Part shown: positions 11,082-21,142 of the stretch, in pieces
How the letters are laid out: every line of letters starts with the position of its first letter
Position numbering within the stretch: the stretch's first letter is position 1
Source of the DNA: Hypsibius dujardini
Taxonomy: Eukaryota > Tardigrada > Eutardigrada > Parachela > Hypsibiidae
DNA: 40,662 nt
Direction of reading: 5' to 3'
Assembly (NCBI GenBank): GCA_001579985.1
Contig: LRSR01012773.1
Coordinates: 1 to 40,662, forward strand
The notes under the pieces: generated by a model
Told to the model about the DNA's origin: nothing
The model's input: the letters and a program-made list of their open reading frames with translations, nothing else
Database searches by the model: none
Program-made: the position numbers and the translations under genes

Positions 11082-13044
11082 GCTGGACAGACAGACAGAC
11101 AGACAGGCAGACAAAAATACAAACAAACAGGCAGGCAGGCAGACACACGGGCGGACGGACACATGGTAATTTTCTCTGCCGTTCGTTTTCAGGATGTATC
11201 TAAGTCTAACTTTAAAAGAAGACGATCTGCTTCAGAACCGAGGAAAACAGCGTCCTCCAAACCCTTCTCACGTGTTACCGAACCGTCGAAATTATCCCTC
11301 GGCCGCATGATCGCCATCCTTGTCATTTCGCTTCACCTTTGCGAAGACGTGATCTTAATAAGTGATATTCTCCGGTGGATACGGAACCTCAATTTGCCGT
11401 GCTGGGACCCGTCGTCTGTCCTACCGGACGACCAATTTCCTACCTTCTTTCTGCTGGGCAGTCTAAAGGATTTGCTGGCAATACACTATCACGAGATTGA
11501 ATGGGATATGGAAGTAATGCTAAAGTATCTGCAAGTGCCTTCGGCTTCTTTGCCGTCACTTTCGGTACTGCCTGTGATTGCCCGTTTTGTAGAGGAACTC
11601 AATCTTCCCCGCGATCTCATTGTCATGGTCCATGATATTGCTGAAAGTATTGGTAAATTCACCTTGTCTGTCTGGTTGTTTGTCTGTCTGTCTGTCTGTT
11701 TTTCTGTCTGTCTGTTTGTTTGTTTTTTATCTGTTTATCTGTTTGTTTATCTTCTACTAATCTTTCCGTTAACTTACTGTCTTTCAGTTTATTCGTTTAA
11801 CTGTCTGTCTGTGTCTGGGTGTCTACGGCAGTCCGTCTGTTTGACTGGCTGACTACGTGGTTGTCGGTCTGTTCACCTACCTGCCCGTTTGTCTGTATGT
11901 GACTGCCTGCCTGTTTGTCTGTCTGTCTGTCGGTCGAAACGGTCTGTCAGGCAGGCCTGCCTTGCCTGCCTGACAGTCCAATGAATATCTCTCTGCTATG
12001 TTTTCTCTCGATCTTATTACCTGTGCCGTTTCAATTGTTTATCTGCCTGTTTGTCTCTCCGGTCTACGAGTATATTTTGGTTCCCATTATTCTTCGGCTT
12101 GATTTCCTTTCTTGTAGGCATCCGGTGGCATTTAGACATCAACGCAGGGAAACGCGACTGGTCTCGAATGCGACCGCAAAACGTCGAAGCCACTGTCATG
12201 TCGCTCATCATCCACACCCTCATCGTGCTGTTCGGCCTGAATGACTCCTCAGAGCGGAAAATCACCACGCAATCCCACCACATTGAGCGACTGACCAACC
12301 ACACCGCACACCTCTTTGACTGGTACGACTGGATGGAGCACATCAACCAGCGGCGGCACTACCTGTTCCAACACACCACCCTGCTGGAACACCACAGCGT
12401 CCCTGCCGCCCTCGGTTTCATCCGCATCCATTTTGTTCGCAACGACCGGAGACGGATACCGTGGAGTCGGTTGAAGAAGAATAAGTACCAGGATGAAAAC
12501 TACGAAGACCTACAACGCGCCTTTCAAGTACAGTACTTTGGTGTTGTTCAAATATATATATAAAAATATATAATTAAACAGATTATATTTTTTTTATATT
12601 TTTTTTATTGATATTAACTTTCAGGAAGTCAACTTTCACCATCCTCCGCCTGAGTTTTTTCTCAGCCTCCCGGTGACGCAACGACCGTTTCGAGCACACA
12701 CTCAGGGGCTTGTCCATTTGTATCCGGAGCTGAGCAAGGACTTTTCTGAGGATTCCCTGGCACATGTGACGGTCGGGCTGGAGGACCACCCGTCCGCGGA
12801 CCTGCAGCGCTGTTTGACGGCCATTCGACTGATACAGAAGCAGGCCAGGACGGAAGCCACACCGATTGGGGCGTCCATGTTGCGTTTACGGCTGCGGAAG
12901 ATGTTGTCGCTGGAGCATGTGCCCTCGCATGTTTTGCAGTGGCTCATCCCGGTCTGCGCGGAAATGATCGAGCAACGTCCGGCTGCACTGTTGGGGCGAT
13001 TGGTTCATTTGGAGGAGATTTTGTTTTCGAATAAAGTTAAATAA
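9640..13044 (+). CDS. TAF1B: TAF1B, RNA polymerase I SL1/TIF-IB subunit B (Rrn7-like)
   Basis: Five exons join in phase: 9640-10019, 10648-10879, 11193-11652, 12118-12527, 12625-13044, giving 633 residues (human about 588). The N-terminus is an Rrn7-type zinc ribbon: C4-x2-C7-x13-C21-x2-C24. Next comes the TFIIB-like cyclin region. The segment before the exon 1/2 junction (NVWF then SYLAKAV) matches the family pattern NFWKRYL, and RFVEELNLPRD...VHDIAES in exon 3 matches the second cyclin repeat. The C-terminal half (LDINAGKRDW, then long helices) is less conserved. Known role: TFIIB-like factor in SL1/TIF-IB that recruits Pol I to rDNA promoters in the nucleolus. The start follows noncoding element-rich DNA, and the zinc ribbon lies at the very N-terminus, as in the family. 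Intron 2 contains a CAGG/CAGA array and intron 3 a CTGT array. Confidence 0.9.
10347..10608. repeat. Inverted-repeat element in TAF1B intron 1
   Basis: Arms 10347-10367 (core ctcgcgatctcaagggaca) and 10588-10608 (core tgtcccttaagatcgcgag) are reverse complements with one mismatch. The same module recurs near 13540-13561 and 13789-13820, so this is a dispersed family. Confidence 0.75.
10924..11150. repeat. (CAGG)n/(CAGA)n in TAF1B intron 2
   Basis: Starts as CAGG units (about 10965-11025) and passes into CAGA units. It gives strong false open frames on both strands ([22 protein letters not shown]). Confidence 0.95.
11665..11950. repeat. (CTGT)n in TAF1B intron 3
   Basis: Interrupted CTGT/TTTGT array after the donor at 11653. 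It ends in a small palindrome around 11938-11972 (gtcaggcaggc / gcctgcctgac). Confidence 0.85.
13030..13035 (+). other. Possible poly(A) signal of TAF1B
   Basis: AATAAA overlaps the last TAF1B codons (stop at 13042-13044). Cleavage would fall inside the adjacent inverted-repeat element at 13051. The position is unusual, so this is tentative. Confidence 0.35.
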
Positions 13045-13050
13045 CCGATT

Positions 13051-13336
13051 ACAGTACTGTATTTCCGCGATAGATAGCGACAGCGTACGAGCAGTGGCCA
13101 CGCGGCGCTTGTGCTGTGTGTACGGTGCACAGAGCCCGTGCACACTGTCCATTCCAGTACGACTGTCGCTATCTATCGCGGAAACACAGTACTGTATTTT
13201 CGCGTTAGACAGGGACAGCGTACGAGCAGTGGGACGTTTAATCGGCCACGCGGCGCTTGTGCTGTGTACGGTGCACAGAGCCCGTGCACACTGTCCATTC
13301 CAGTACGACTGTCGCTATCTATCGCGGAAACACAGT
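13051..13336. mobile_element. Tandem pair of ~140-base inverted-repeat elements
   Basis: Two nearly identical units, 13051-13199 and about 13189-13336, share the palindromic junction acagtactgta. Each has terminal inverted repeats of about 30 bases (core ccgcgatagatagcgacag / ctgtcgctatctatcgcgg). The interior contains cgcggcgcttgtgctgtg and tgcacagagcccgtgcaca. Unit 2 has an extra ~13 bases (gacgtttaatcgg). No coding capacity. It starts 7 bases after the TAF1B stop. Confidence 0.85.
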
Positions 13337-13539
13337 ATAGAATTAGTTGGATGCTTTAGTTGTCAGCCTTTTTTTATCTTTTATTGTTTTCAGACGTATT
13401 TGACTGTGTTAAATTACGAATTTCTTCAGTCGTGGTTTCGATAAATGCCATTCTCTTCATTTTTGAGTTTGGAAAAGGAGAAATTTGGCAAAGCGTTCCA
13501 TCTACGGAAAGGAGAAGAGTGCTGGGAGAAGCGAGGCAT

Positions 13540-13820
13540 TACCGTAATCTCCCGATCTCAACGGACAGTTAAGCCCCACCCCCTTCAGTCATCGATTGAC
13601 TGTTCAATCGGACTCACTGTGTTAGTTGAAATTTAAGAGCAACTTGGCAGTGATAGATTGATTGATTGATAAAGCAGAATTGGATCAGTTGATTGATTGA
13701 TTGATTGATTAATTGATTGGAGGCAAACAATAGCAAACAGTAATGAACAGATAAGATCCGGAGTGGATCAAATTAACTGGTAGGCAAAAAAGTGTCCCTT
13801 GAGATCAGGAGATTACGGTA
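13540..13820. repeat. Foldback related to the TAF1B intron 1 element
   Basis: Arms 13540-13561 and 13799-13820 (core taccgtaatctc / gagattacggta) are reverse complements. Bases 13789-13807 also match the arm of the element at 10347. GATT-rich sequence fills the centre. Confidence 0.7.
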
Positions 13821-13972
13821 TCTGAAGCGAGCGATGCTGGGAGATTGAAGGGGAGTAACAGCAGACGGAACAAAAACGTATTGTTACTGTTATTGTTATT
13901 GTTCGACGGAAGCAGACAAACCCTTGCGGTACATCGTGTACAGAGGACTAATTTACATTTCTATTCTTTTTG

Positions 13973-13978
13973 TTTATT
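13973..13978 (-). other. Probable poly(A) signal of the four-TM gene
   Basis: AATAAA on the minus strand, 84 bases beyond the stop codon of the four-transmembrane gene. Confidence 0.55.
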
Positions 13979-14061
13979 TTTCAACTTGAGCCGACACATA
14001 TCTGCATGCAGACAACGTGACGTTCGCTAGTATAGCACAGTAGTGTAGCTAATAACTTGAT

Positions 14062-14486
14062 TTACACGGAATAAACGCACACAGCAGGATCTCTAGACAC
14101 TTGATGGATGAGAACAGGACTAGACATTAGAATTTGCTCTTCCGGCCGGCTTGACGTTCGGCCCGCGCCAGCGACACTCTCAATGAAGACGACCAGTTCC
14201 TGGGCTGCCACAACTTCGATTGTTTGCAGCCGCATGGCAGCTTTATTGTCAGTCGCACTTGCCTGGTCATGGTCACCATTGACCTATGGAAGAAAAATTG
14301 TCGAATTCACGACCGTGTTCTACAATACGTGGAAAGTTAACAGCGCGGTCTCATACCCTGTAGTTTGTCCCAATCGGTTTACCCCATCCGTCACAGATGA
14401 CAGTTCGTGAATCCAGATAAAGGGTCCAGAAAACAAGGCCGTTTTGAATCTGTAAAAGCAGCAGAGTTGCAAACAGAGTGGAGCAT

Positions 14487-14551
<65 letters not shown>

Positions 14552-15375
14552 TAGACAGGGAGACAGACAGGGAGATTGATACCTGAATGAGGATCAAAAG
14601 GGTATTGAGTAGACCCATCACCACCCAATAACTATACATGGGATCCTGCGTCAAAAACCAGCGTATCAAAAGTATCAGCAATTCTATATCATGGTATTCG
14701 CGAATAGCACTTACATTTACGAAACTAGTAAAAATATAGGCTGTCATCCGGAAGAACACAAACAAAGCCGTAGCGAGGAGAAATGCTTCCTGTTTCCAGT
14801 CTGTGAAGTTTTTCTGAAAAGGTCCAATCACGGTGGATTAGGTCAACTGTGATCGTACCATACTGCGGTCAAGCAGTGTTTGCGTATCACATGCAGTATA
14901 CCTTCCACCGCAACAGCAACGCAGCCGTGAAAAACAATAAACTCGATACAACTGCCGACAGGACGCAGAAGAAAATAAGCGCGCTCCGCACTGAAAAGCA
15001 CATCTCAAAAATCTTCATTTCCCGCAGTCGCAGACAAGACGCTCCTCATCCAGATCGCGCCTACCCGCGTCCGTGCCCGAGTAGACAAACTCGTAGTTCA
15101 TTCCCCACGATCCGTAATAGGTCACGTCATGCTTGACGATGGCGTACAGATGCAGTTCAAACGCCGCAATACAAAATGTCCACGATGAAACTGCCTGGAA
15201 CAACACGAAGGAGCGCCACATACAAAATCTCGCCTGAACTGAAGACATGGACCGACAATTTTACCATGGACGAAACGATGCAAAACCTCTTTGCCGTTTC
15301 ACCATCCAACAATCCGAAATAAGGTCTCACTCGAATGGCTGAAGCCCATTTCGGCAATCTTCGCTGCTGATGCAT
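14062..15375 (-). CDS. Four-transmembrane protein, family unassigned
   Basis: Seven exons join in phase: 15375-15303, 15238-15065, 14990-14902, 14813-14715, 14645-14583, 14449-14357, 14283-14062, giving 270 residues. Introns of 64-88 bases match neighbouring genes; one holds a CAGA array. Four hydrophobic segments are visible: MWRSFVLFQAVSSWTFCIAA, SALIFFCVLSAVVSSLLFFT, FLLATALFVFFRMTAYIFTS, and one spanning YWVVMGLLNTLLILIQIQNG. An extracellular-type loop of about 30 residues follows segment 1, and a soluble tail of about 90 residues follows segment 4. The topology recalls LAPTM- or pasiflora-type tetraspans, but I recognise no signature, so function is open. The first exon (MHQQRRLPKWAS) is the least certain part. 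An earlier in-frame stop at 14353-14351 lies inside the last intron as modelled. It runs in tandem with NHP2, 436 bases downstream of it. Confidence 0.65.
14489..14552. repeat. (CAGA)n in four-TM gene intron 5
   Basis: Clean array of CAGA units inside the 14582-14450 intron (CTGT in the sense of the gene), close to its 3' splice site. Confidence 0.95.
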
Positions 15376-15810
15376 ATTACCAATCAACCGACAGGAATAA
15401 AAATCGACGAATCAGACCAAAATTTTTTTGTCTGAAAACTCCGACGCGAATTACACTGCCACTTCTCGTCTCATACCAAAAAACCAATACCAACACAAAG
15501 AATAAACACTTATACACAATAACGGCTCAACAGGTCAAGTTCAGAGTGGCCACTCAGTCGACCGCGTTTCCGGCTTCCGCCTTCTCTCCGGAGAGAGGGA
15601 GGGAGACAGACAAACAGGCTTGCAAGTACTCGTAATTTAACGACAAAAATTAATTATGCACGGTATGTGAAGATATGAACAACAAAGGAGCCACCCTTCC
15701 AGACCGCGAGCGGCATGGTCCAATAAGCCGACATCTCGCCCTGCCGACCAGGTCTCGCCCTGCCGACCAGGTCTCGCCCTGCCCATGGCAGTACGGATGG
15801 CAGTACAGAG
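15376..15810. other. Spacer between NHP2 and the four-TM gene
   Basis: No further gene seen. Contains a short tandem repeat (tcgccctgccgaccagg, 15736-15785) just past the NHP2 stop codon. Confidence 0.5.
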
Positions 15811-17891
15811 TTATTGGGGAACAGGCAGGGCGGCAATCTCTTCGGCGACTTTGTCGTACAGGTCTTGGTAGTCCGCGTTGGGTAGCACCTGCATCATCAT
15901 CACCTTCCGCAACGTCCCCATTGCAAAGCCCAAATCCTGATGGCGAAAAGAAGCATTCTTCAGTTTGGTAACAGCACACCGAAATGTGTGTGCTTGCTTC
16001 GTAATCTTACTTGACGGGAAGGGGTGTAGCAGTAGGGAATGTTCAGTTCCTCGCAGACACACGGCAGGTGGCACATACAGTCGATGGGCTGGGCGTCGCC
16101 GGCAAGTATTACAATTCTGTAACACGACAAAACGATAATATTATACTGCATTGATGTAACATCTTTTCAAAGGAAATTAAAATCAATTGCAACCTGGGAT
16201 TTTCTTAAAGTAGAGTTTAATTTTTTTTTACTTCAAATATGTGTGGAAAAAAAATATAAATATAGACCAGGAGATCTGAAAGTCGTCGAAAATAAGTCAA
16301 CCTGAAAAAAAAATTGAATCTGTGCGAGAATTTCGACCCCTTTCAACCTGTACGCGAACATACAGAAATCGAGGCGAAATGATCCAGTTGATTTCGCACG
16401 TGGTACGACACCCAGAAAACGCCAGGAAGGAATTTACGGGCTCTAATCCAGTGCTGTTTTTATTCATAACAATTTTCAACTGCAGGCAAATACTTATTTT
16501 CTCTAACACACACACAGTCAACGACAAGAGTACACTGAAGGGTCCGGGGAATGGACAAAAGGGGCGGAGCAGGGGGTGGTCAGGGGGTTGAATACACTGA
16601 AGGGTCCGGGGTATGGACAAAAGGGGCGGAGCAGGGGGCGGTCTGAGGTTGAGTGCACTGAAGGGTCCGGGAAATGGGCAAATGGGGCGGAGCAGGGGGT
16701 GGTCAAGGGTTGATTACACTGAAGGCTCCGGGGTATGGACAAAAGGGGCGGAACAAGGGGCGGAACAAGGGGCGGTCAGGTGGTTGATTGTTTGATTGTT
16801 TGAAAACCACACCCTGCCCCGCCCTTTTGCCCATTCCGCGGACCTTAAATGTACTCAATCTTGTCGTTGATTGCACTGTTTTTTTAACGTAAATAATTAG
16901 CTATTAGCTATTATTCTCAATGTAACTATTTCAGAACTAATTACTTCAATTAAACAACATTATCTACACGCACCCTCGGTCCCCTTTTCGAATTCTCGTT
17001 GAGACATCCTTCAGTCCGGCGCGAAGAAATCCCTTTTGCTTCTTGGCTGAAAAAAGGGACATCATTACATGCACAGTACTGACTGTGAACTGTGTCAATC
17101 AATCAATTAACCAACAAAGTCAACGGCAAAAATTAAACGCGAAAAAATTTGTCCGAGAAAATTTGCGCCCCTTTCAACCTGTACGCGAACATACAGAAAT
17201 CAGGGAGAACTTCACGATTCGATTTCGCACGTGGTACGACACCCAGAAAACTCAATGAAATAGTTTACGGGCTCTAATCCAGTGCCTGTTACTGTCAATC
17301 CAAAGCAATCAACGCTTACCGGTCGATGCAACCAAGCAAGACAAATAAAACGAAAAAGTAATCAATCAATCAATGCATAGAACAGTTAATATAACGAATC
17401 AATCAATCAATGCATAAAACAGTTAACATAATCAAATATCAAATCAATCAACTGATCAATCAATGGATAGAACAGTTAATATAACGAATCAATCAATCAA
17501 TGCATAAAACAGTTAACATAATCAAATGTCAAATCAATCAACTGATCAATCAATGGATAGAACAGTTAATGTAACAAACCAATCAATCAATGCATAACAG
17601 TTAACATAATCAAATGTCAAATCAATCAACTGATCAATCAAGCGAAACCATAACTTCTTAGCAGCTTCTCTGTATTACGGCCGTTCGCCCGTCCAAATGA
17701 AAAGCTCCCCACAAACCTTTCTTAATGAGCTTGTAGATTTTTTTAGTGAGCTTCTTGCTGGCCATGGGCTTGGCGATGGGGGTGACGTACAGCAGCCGAT
17801 CCTCGTAGGATACTTTCCCCTCACCTCCACCGTCCACTTCCATCTCCTCCGCTTTAGACTCCTCCTCCACCATGATGTCGCTCAACGTCAA
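15811..17891 (-). CDS. NHP2: NHP2, H/ACA ribonucleoprotein subunit 2
   Basis: Four exons join in phase: 17891-17717, 17046-16974, 16116-16011, 15936-15811, giving 159 residues (human 153). It shows the L7Ae/NHP2 fold in order: [20 protein letters not shown], then [20 protein letters not shown] (the RNA-binding RRGVKEV...NKGEKG helix/loop), [31 protein letters not shown], and DLG...[11 protein letters not shown]. Known role: core protein of H/ACA snoRNPs, which guide rRNA/snRNA pseudouridylation and, in vertebrates, stabilise telomerase RNA; nucleolus and Cajal bodies. The 73-base second exon was found by homology and restores the frame exactly. Introns 1 and 2 are large (670 and 857 bases) and packed with repeats. 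It is divergent from SERAC1, whose start lies about 715 bases away. Confidence 0.93.
16321..16456 (+). repeat. Dispersed ~136-base repeat, copy A (NHP2 intron 2)
   Basis: Shares ccctttcaacctgtacgcga, atttcgcacgtggtacgaca and tacgggctctaatccagtgc with copies at 17151-17286 and, reversed, 37751-37880. No coding capacity or clear Pol III boxes seen. Confidence 0.88.
16516..16872. mobile_element. Inverted-repeat element with internal 60-base tandem array
   Basis: Terminal inverted arms 16516-16583 and about 16803-16872 share the outer motif gtcaacgacaag / cttgtcgttgat and the inner GC-box-like caaaaggggcgg-type block. Between them the arm sequence is tandemly repeated about four times with a 60-base period (16531-16770). 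It lies in NHP2 intron 2. Confidence 0.8.
17151..17286 (+). repeat. Dispersed ~136-base repeat, copy B (NHP2 intron 1)
   Basis: Direct copy of the repeat at 16321-16456 with scattered differences. It has the same orientation and lies in the neighbouring intron. Confidence 0.88.
17340..17640. repeat. ~90-base tandem repeat in NHP2 intron 1
   Basis: About three copies of a 90-base unit (atagaacagttaat, aatcaatcaatcaatgcata, aacagttaacataatcaaat, caatcaactgatcaatcaa). Confidence 0.9.
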
Positions 17892-18605
17892 AAGTTTCTA
17901 CGTCCGTCTAAACTGCAAAAAAAGGTGAATTTCACCGCCGACAAGCAAAGCGGTGCGATGAGAAATTCAGCGACCCACAAAAAAGGAGCAATTCACCTTT
18001 TATTCCGCTTCCTTAGCGATTTCGCTAGCGAAACCGACGTAAACTTAAATTTTGTGCTAATTTCTAAGGAAGAGAATAATTTGGAGTCGCAATGGGGGCC
18101 GAAAACAAGGAGAAATTTGCGGAGGACTAAAGGAAAAAAGAATAAAAGATGCACCGGCTCAAAACTTCAATTGAAACAAAATACAAAATTCGGACTGGTA
18201 ATAAAAATAGGCTATTTCTGGACAGGGAAACCAAATGAAACGCTAATACAACTCCGTTTAATACATCGGAGCATTTATTGGTCCATTTCTACTTAAACGC
18301 CGTAATTGCGCAAGCAACCGTGTGTCGCCAATCAATAAATCAATTGGTCAGTTAATCAATCAATGTAAATTGGATTAAACTTTGTCAATCAACAATCAAG
18401 CGCATGGTCGGATGCGCCGGACCAGCCAATCTATCGAAGTACCATTAACCGATTCCGTACGTGTGGTGAGAGTAACGCACACTGCTGCACAGCCGGTCAG
18501 CTTCTTTTCGTCGGAGCAGGCCCACGGGCCCGGAGCTGACCGATCAGCTGTTTGCAAAAAAACTCTTTTGGGAAATTCCTTCCAGTTGCGCCTCCCCTTC
18601 CAGCC
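17892..18605. promoter_or_regulatory. Shared upstream region of NHP2 (-) and SERAC1 (+)
   Basis: A 714-base divergent spacer. Open frames here (for example 17697-18296 on +) overlap NHP2 exon 1 antisense and show no motifs. I see no clear TATA box. The two housekeeping genes may share this promoter region, which is inference from geometry. Confidence 0.5.
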
Positions 18606-20033
18606 ATGGCGGCTCCTAAGCCTGCAGGATTTTCACTTTGGAAGCGAAAACGGTATCTGGTGGTTGCGGGTGCGGGAGCCTTATTCGTGGGACTCGCCAC
18701 GGGAGGATGCGCTCTCTACGTCCTCTTCAAGTTCCGCCGCGCGGAAATTATCCCCGCCAGCGTGCACGACAAAACTAGCCGCTACATCTACATCAGCAGC
18801 CGCGATAGCAGCGATCTTTCCCGTAAAGACCTCCAGGATCGGATCCCTGTGCGGGTGGAGAAATACTTCCCGGAGCTGTTTCGTCCCGCGAATTTGTTGC
18901 GAGCCTCCGCCATGAGTGATCCACAGTTTCGTCGACAGATCATCGACGAAATGACTCGCCATCAATGGTAGGTGTCTATTTTTGGTTGAGAGGAATTTAA
19001 CTTTGCTGAGATGTTGGAGAAAGAATCGTTTCTTGGACTGGGAAAATTGGTTTGAACCTGGTAGATATTTGCTATGCGTTTATGTGTTCGATTGATAGGT
19101 CGATTGATTGATTGATTGGATATGCTTGAAGAAATTATGTGTTACTGCGTGATTGATTGATTGATGAGTTCAGCTATGCGTGTATGTGTTTAATTGATGG
19201 GTCGATTGATTGATTGATTGGATATGGTTGAAGAAATTATGTGTTATTGCTCGCTTGATTGATTGATGAGTTCAGCGCCACACCCCGGACCCTCCAGTGT
19301 ACCCTATCTTGTCGTTAATTGTAGCAGCTTGTTGAATTGCTTTCAAGATCGACTATATTACTCGTTTGATTGATTGATATCTTCTTATTTGCTTTGTTTT
19401 AGGTTGGACTGGGAGGCCTACCAAATTGCACAAAAAGCCTTTGCGGATCCGAAACTTATGGTTGCCATTGCTCGAAGCCAAATTTTCAATCCCAAATTGC
19501 TCTTCAAGCCCGCTAAACTCCGTCGAGTCTATTTGGAACCCTCGGTCCGCGACGAAATGACGCGAATTTTAACGGCCTGCCCTGTCGTCTCGGTTTACGG
19601 AAAACTGACACGGAAGAAGGAGAAGGTCCTAAGCCTGGCCGCTGACAGGAAAGGCTTCTCCCTGATGGATTACGTCACCCTGATCGGGCCGCCTTCGGAT
19701 ATGCAGGTGGTTCGCGCACTGATCGACGGTCTGAGTGAATTCTCCGAAGATCCCGCCAGCTGTGTAGTGATGCGGGATGCCGGCGTCATTCGGGTGATTA
19801 ACCGGCTGATGAAGGAGGAGCGGCTGTGGCTGACGATGGATGACTTTCGCCTGGTGGTGCGGATTCTAGCGAACGTGTCGGCGAATGCCCTGTCGCCGGG
19901 AATGGTGGAAGAAATCTCGAAGGCTGGACTTTTGCCGTGGCTTTCAGAGTGGTCGGCGTCGAAAGATCTGGACCTATGTCTTCGCGGTGTGTGCATACAG
20001 AGACGCAGACAGACAGACAGACAGACAGACAGC

Positions 20034-20084
<51 letters not shown>

Positions 20085-21142
20085 TAGACAGATAGACAGA
20101 TAGACATGGACAGTCAGGTTACTTCCTCAAAAGCTAATCGACTGCCCTGTGTACCGGCAGTCAAACTCATGATGACCACGGACGGCCAATTGCAAATTCT
20201 AATATGAAGTTATTATGCTTTTTCCTTTCAGCTTCAAAGGCGCTTGCGAATCTCGATCCGGAAGTGGAATCAGCCGTGTACACTAGCGGTGTCTACCTTC
20301 TCCACCCGCTGCGCCGCCTGAAAGCCGAACCCGTTTTCGACGTCGTCTTCGTGCACGGCCTCCGCGGCGGTGTCCTCAAAACCTGGCGACAAAACGTCCG
20401 TTCTATCAAGGAGCTCCAACCACTCGACTCTGCCGTCGGCGGCGAGGAGTCCTACCTACAGACTCTGTGCTGGCCGAAAGACTGGCTCTCCCTCGACTTC
20501 CCCTCCAGCCGAATTATCGCGGTCGACTACGAGACCTCCTTTTTCCAGTCCCCCTACTCGCCCGGGGAAGGAGAGAGTGTGATGCTCCTACGCAGCATCG
20601 ATATGCTGAATCGGCTGAAACAAGCCGGACTGGGAACACGGCCAATCATTTGGATCGCCCATTCGATGGGCGGGATCTTGGTCAAGCAGATGCTGCTGCT
20701 GAGTGCGGGAGAACGAAATTCACCGATCCTCCAGAAGACCCTTGGCTGTGTGTTCTACTCCACGCCGCATATCGGCTCACCGTTTGCCGATCAAATGGCC
20801 CGTCTCGTGAAACTCTCCCCGGAGGTCCTCGACCTGCGCATGAACAATCCCTACCTGGTTCACCTGCAGGCGCAGTTTGCCGACCTCGTCGCGGACCGCA
20901 ATTTCAGCGTGCTGAGCTTCGGGGAGACACGTCCGGATTACATCAGGACGCGGTTTGTCCCCACGGACAGCAGCAACCCGCGGATGGGGAAGTTTATCGA
21001 GCTGGGGGATACGAGTCATTTCTACTCGTGCAAGCCGGTCAACCCGCGGTCCGCCATGTACTACGAGTTGATTCAGTTTATGCGAGAGGTCCTGGTCAAC
21101 TACCAGAACTTCTCCGTGCAGGTGCAGTCCTCGACCGACTGA
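18606..21142 (+). CDS. SERAC1: SERAC1-like alpha/beta-hydrolase
   Basis: Three exons join in phase: 18606-18967, 19403-19986, 20232-21142, giving 618 residues (human about 654). Residues 15-45 form an N-terminal membrane segment (VVAGAGALFVGLATGGCALY). Residues about 120-320 are a helical, ARM-like region (ILANVSANALS). The C-terminal lipase domain has VVFVHGLRGG (oxyanion side), TWRQN, CWPKDWL, the nucleophile elbow WIAHSMGGILVKQ with Ser460, FYSTPHIGS, and His578 in GDTSHFYSCKP. Known role in animals: phosphatidylglycerol remodelling and cholesterol trafficking at the mitochondria-ER interface; human loss causes MEGDEL syndrome. The start MAAPK has a good context (ccagccATGG). An in-frame ATG at 18552 would add 18 residues. 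Intron 2 carries a CAGA array. Confidence 0.95.
19265..19318. repeat. Remnant of the 16516-type element (SERAC1 intron 1)
   Basis: Contains caccccggaccctccagtgt followed by cttgtcgttaatt, the reverse complement of the outer arm of the element at 16516. Only one arm is present. The surrounding intron is rich in gattgatt runs. Confidence 0.65.
20008..20106. repeat. (CAGA)n in SERAC1 intron 2
   Basis: CAGA array starting about 20 bases after the donor at 19987. It extends the exon frame into a false TDRQ tail. Confidence 0.95.

Noticed and set aside
10758-11169. Long Cys/Leu/Ser/Val-rich (CLSVCLS) or TDRQ/GRQA-rich open frames, here and at many other arrays
   Set aside because: Tetranucleotide repeats read in all frames without stops. 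They lie in introns of well-supported genes, so they are not proteins.
14351-14353. In-frame stop as the end of the four-TM protein (198 residues)
   Set aside because: A good donor (gtatga) directly before it and an acceptor 73 bases later give a 74-codon in-frame last exon, with an intron size matching the rest of the gene. The alternative is not excluded.
15241-15271. 31-base intron in the four-TM gene
   Set aside because: Too short. A 64-base intron with donor gtgaaa and acceptor tcttcag preserves the frame.
17697-18296. 199-codon plus-strand frame
   Set aside because: Overlaps NHP2 exon 1 antisense and its promoter; no recognisable domain or splice partner.
18552-18605. Upstream in-frame ATG for SERAC1
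   Set aside because: The ATG at 18606 has a better context and places the membrane segment near the N-terminus. The longer form is possible but adds nothing recognisable.
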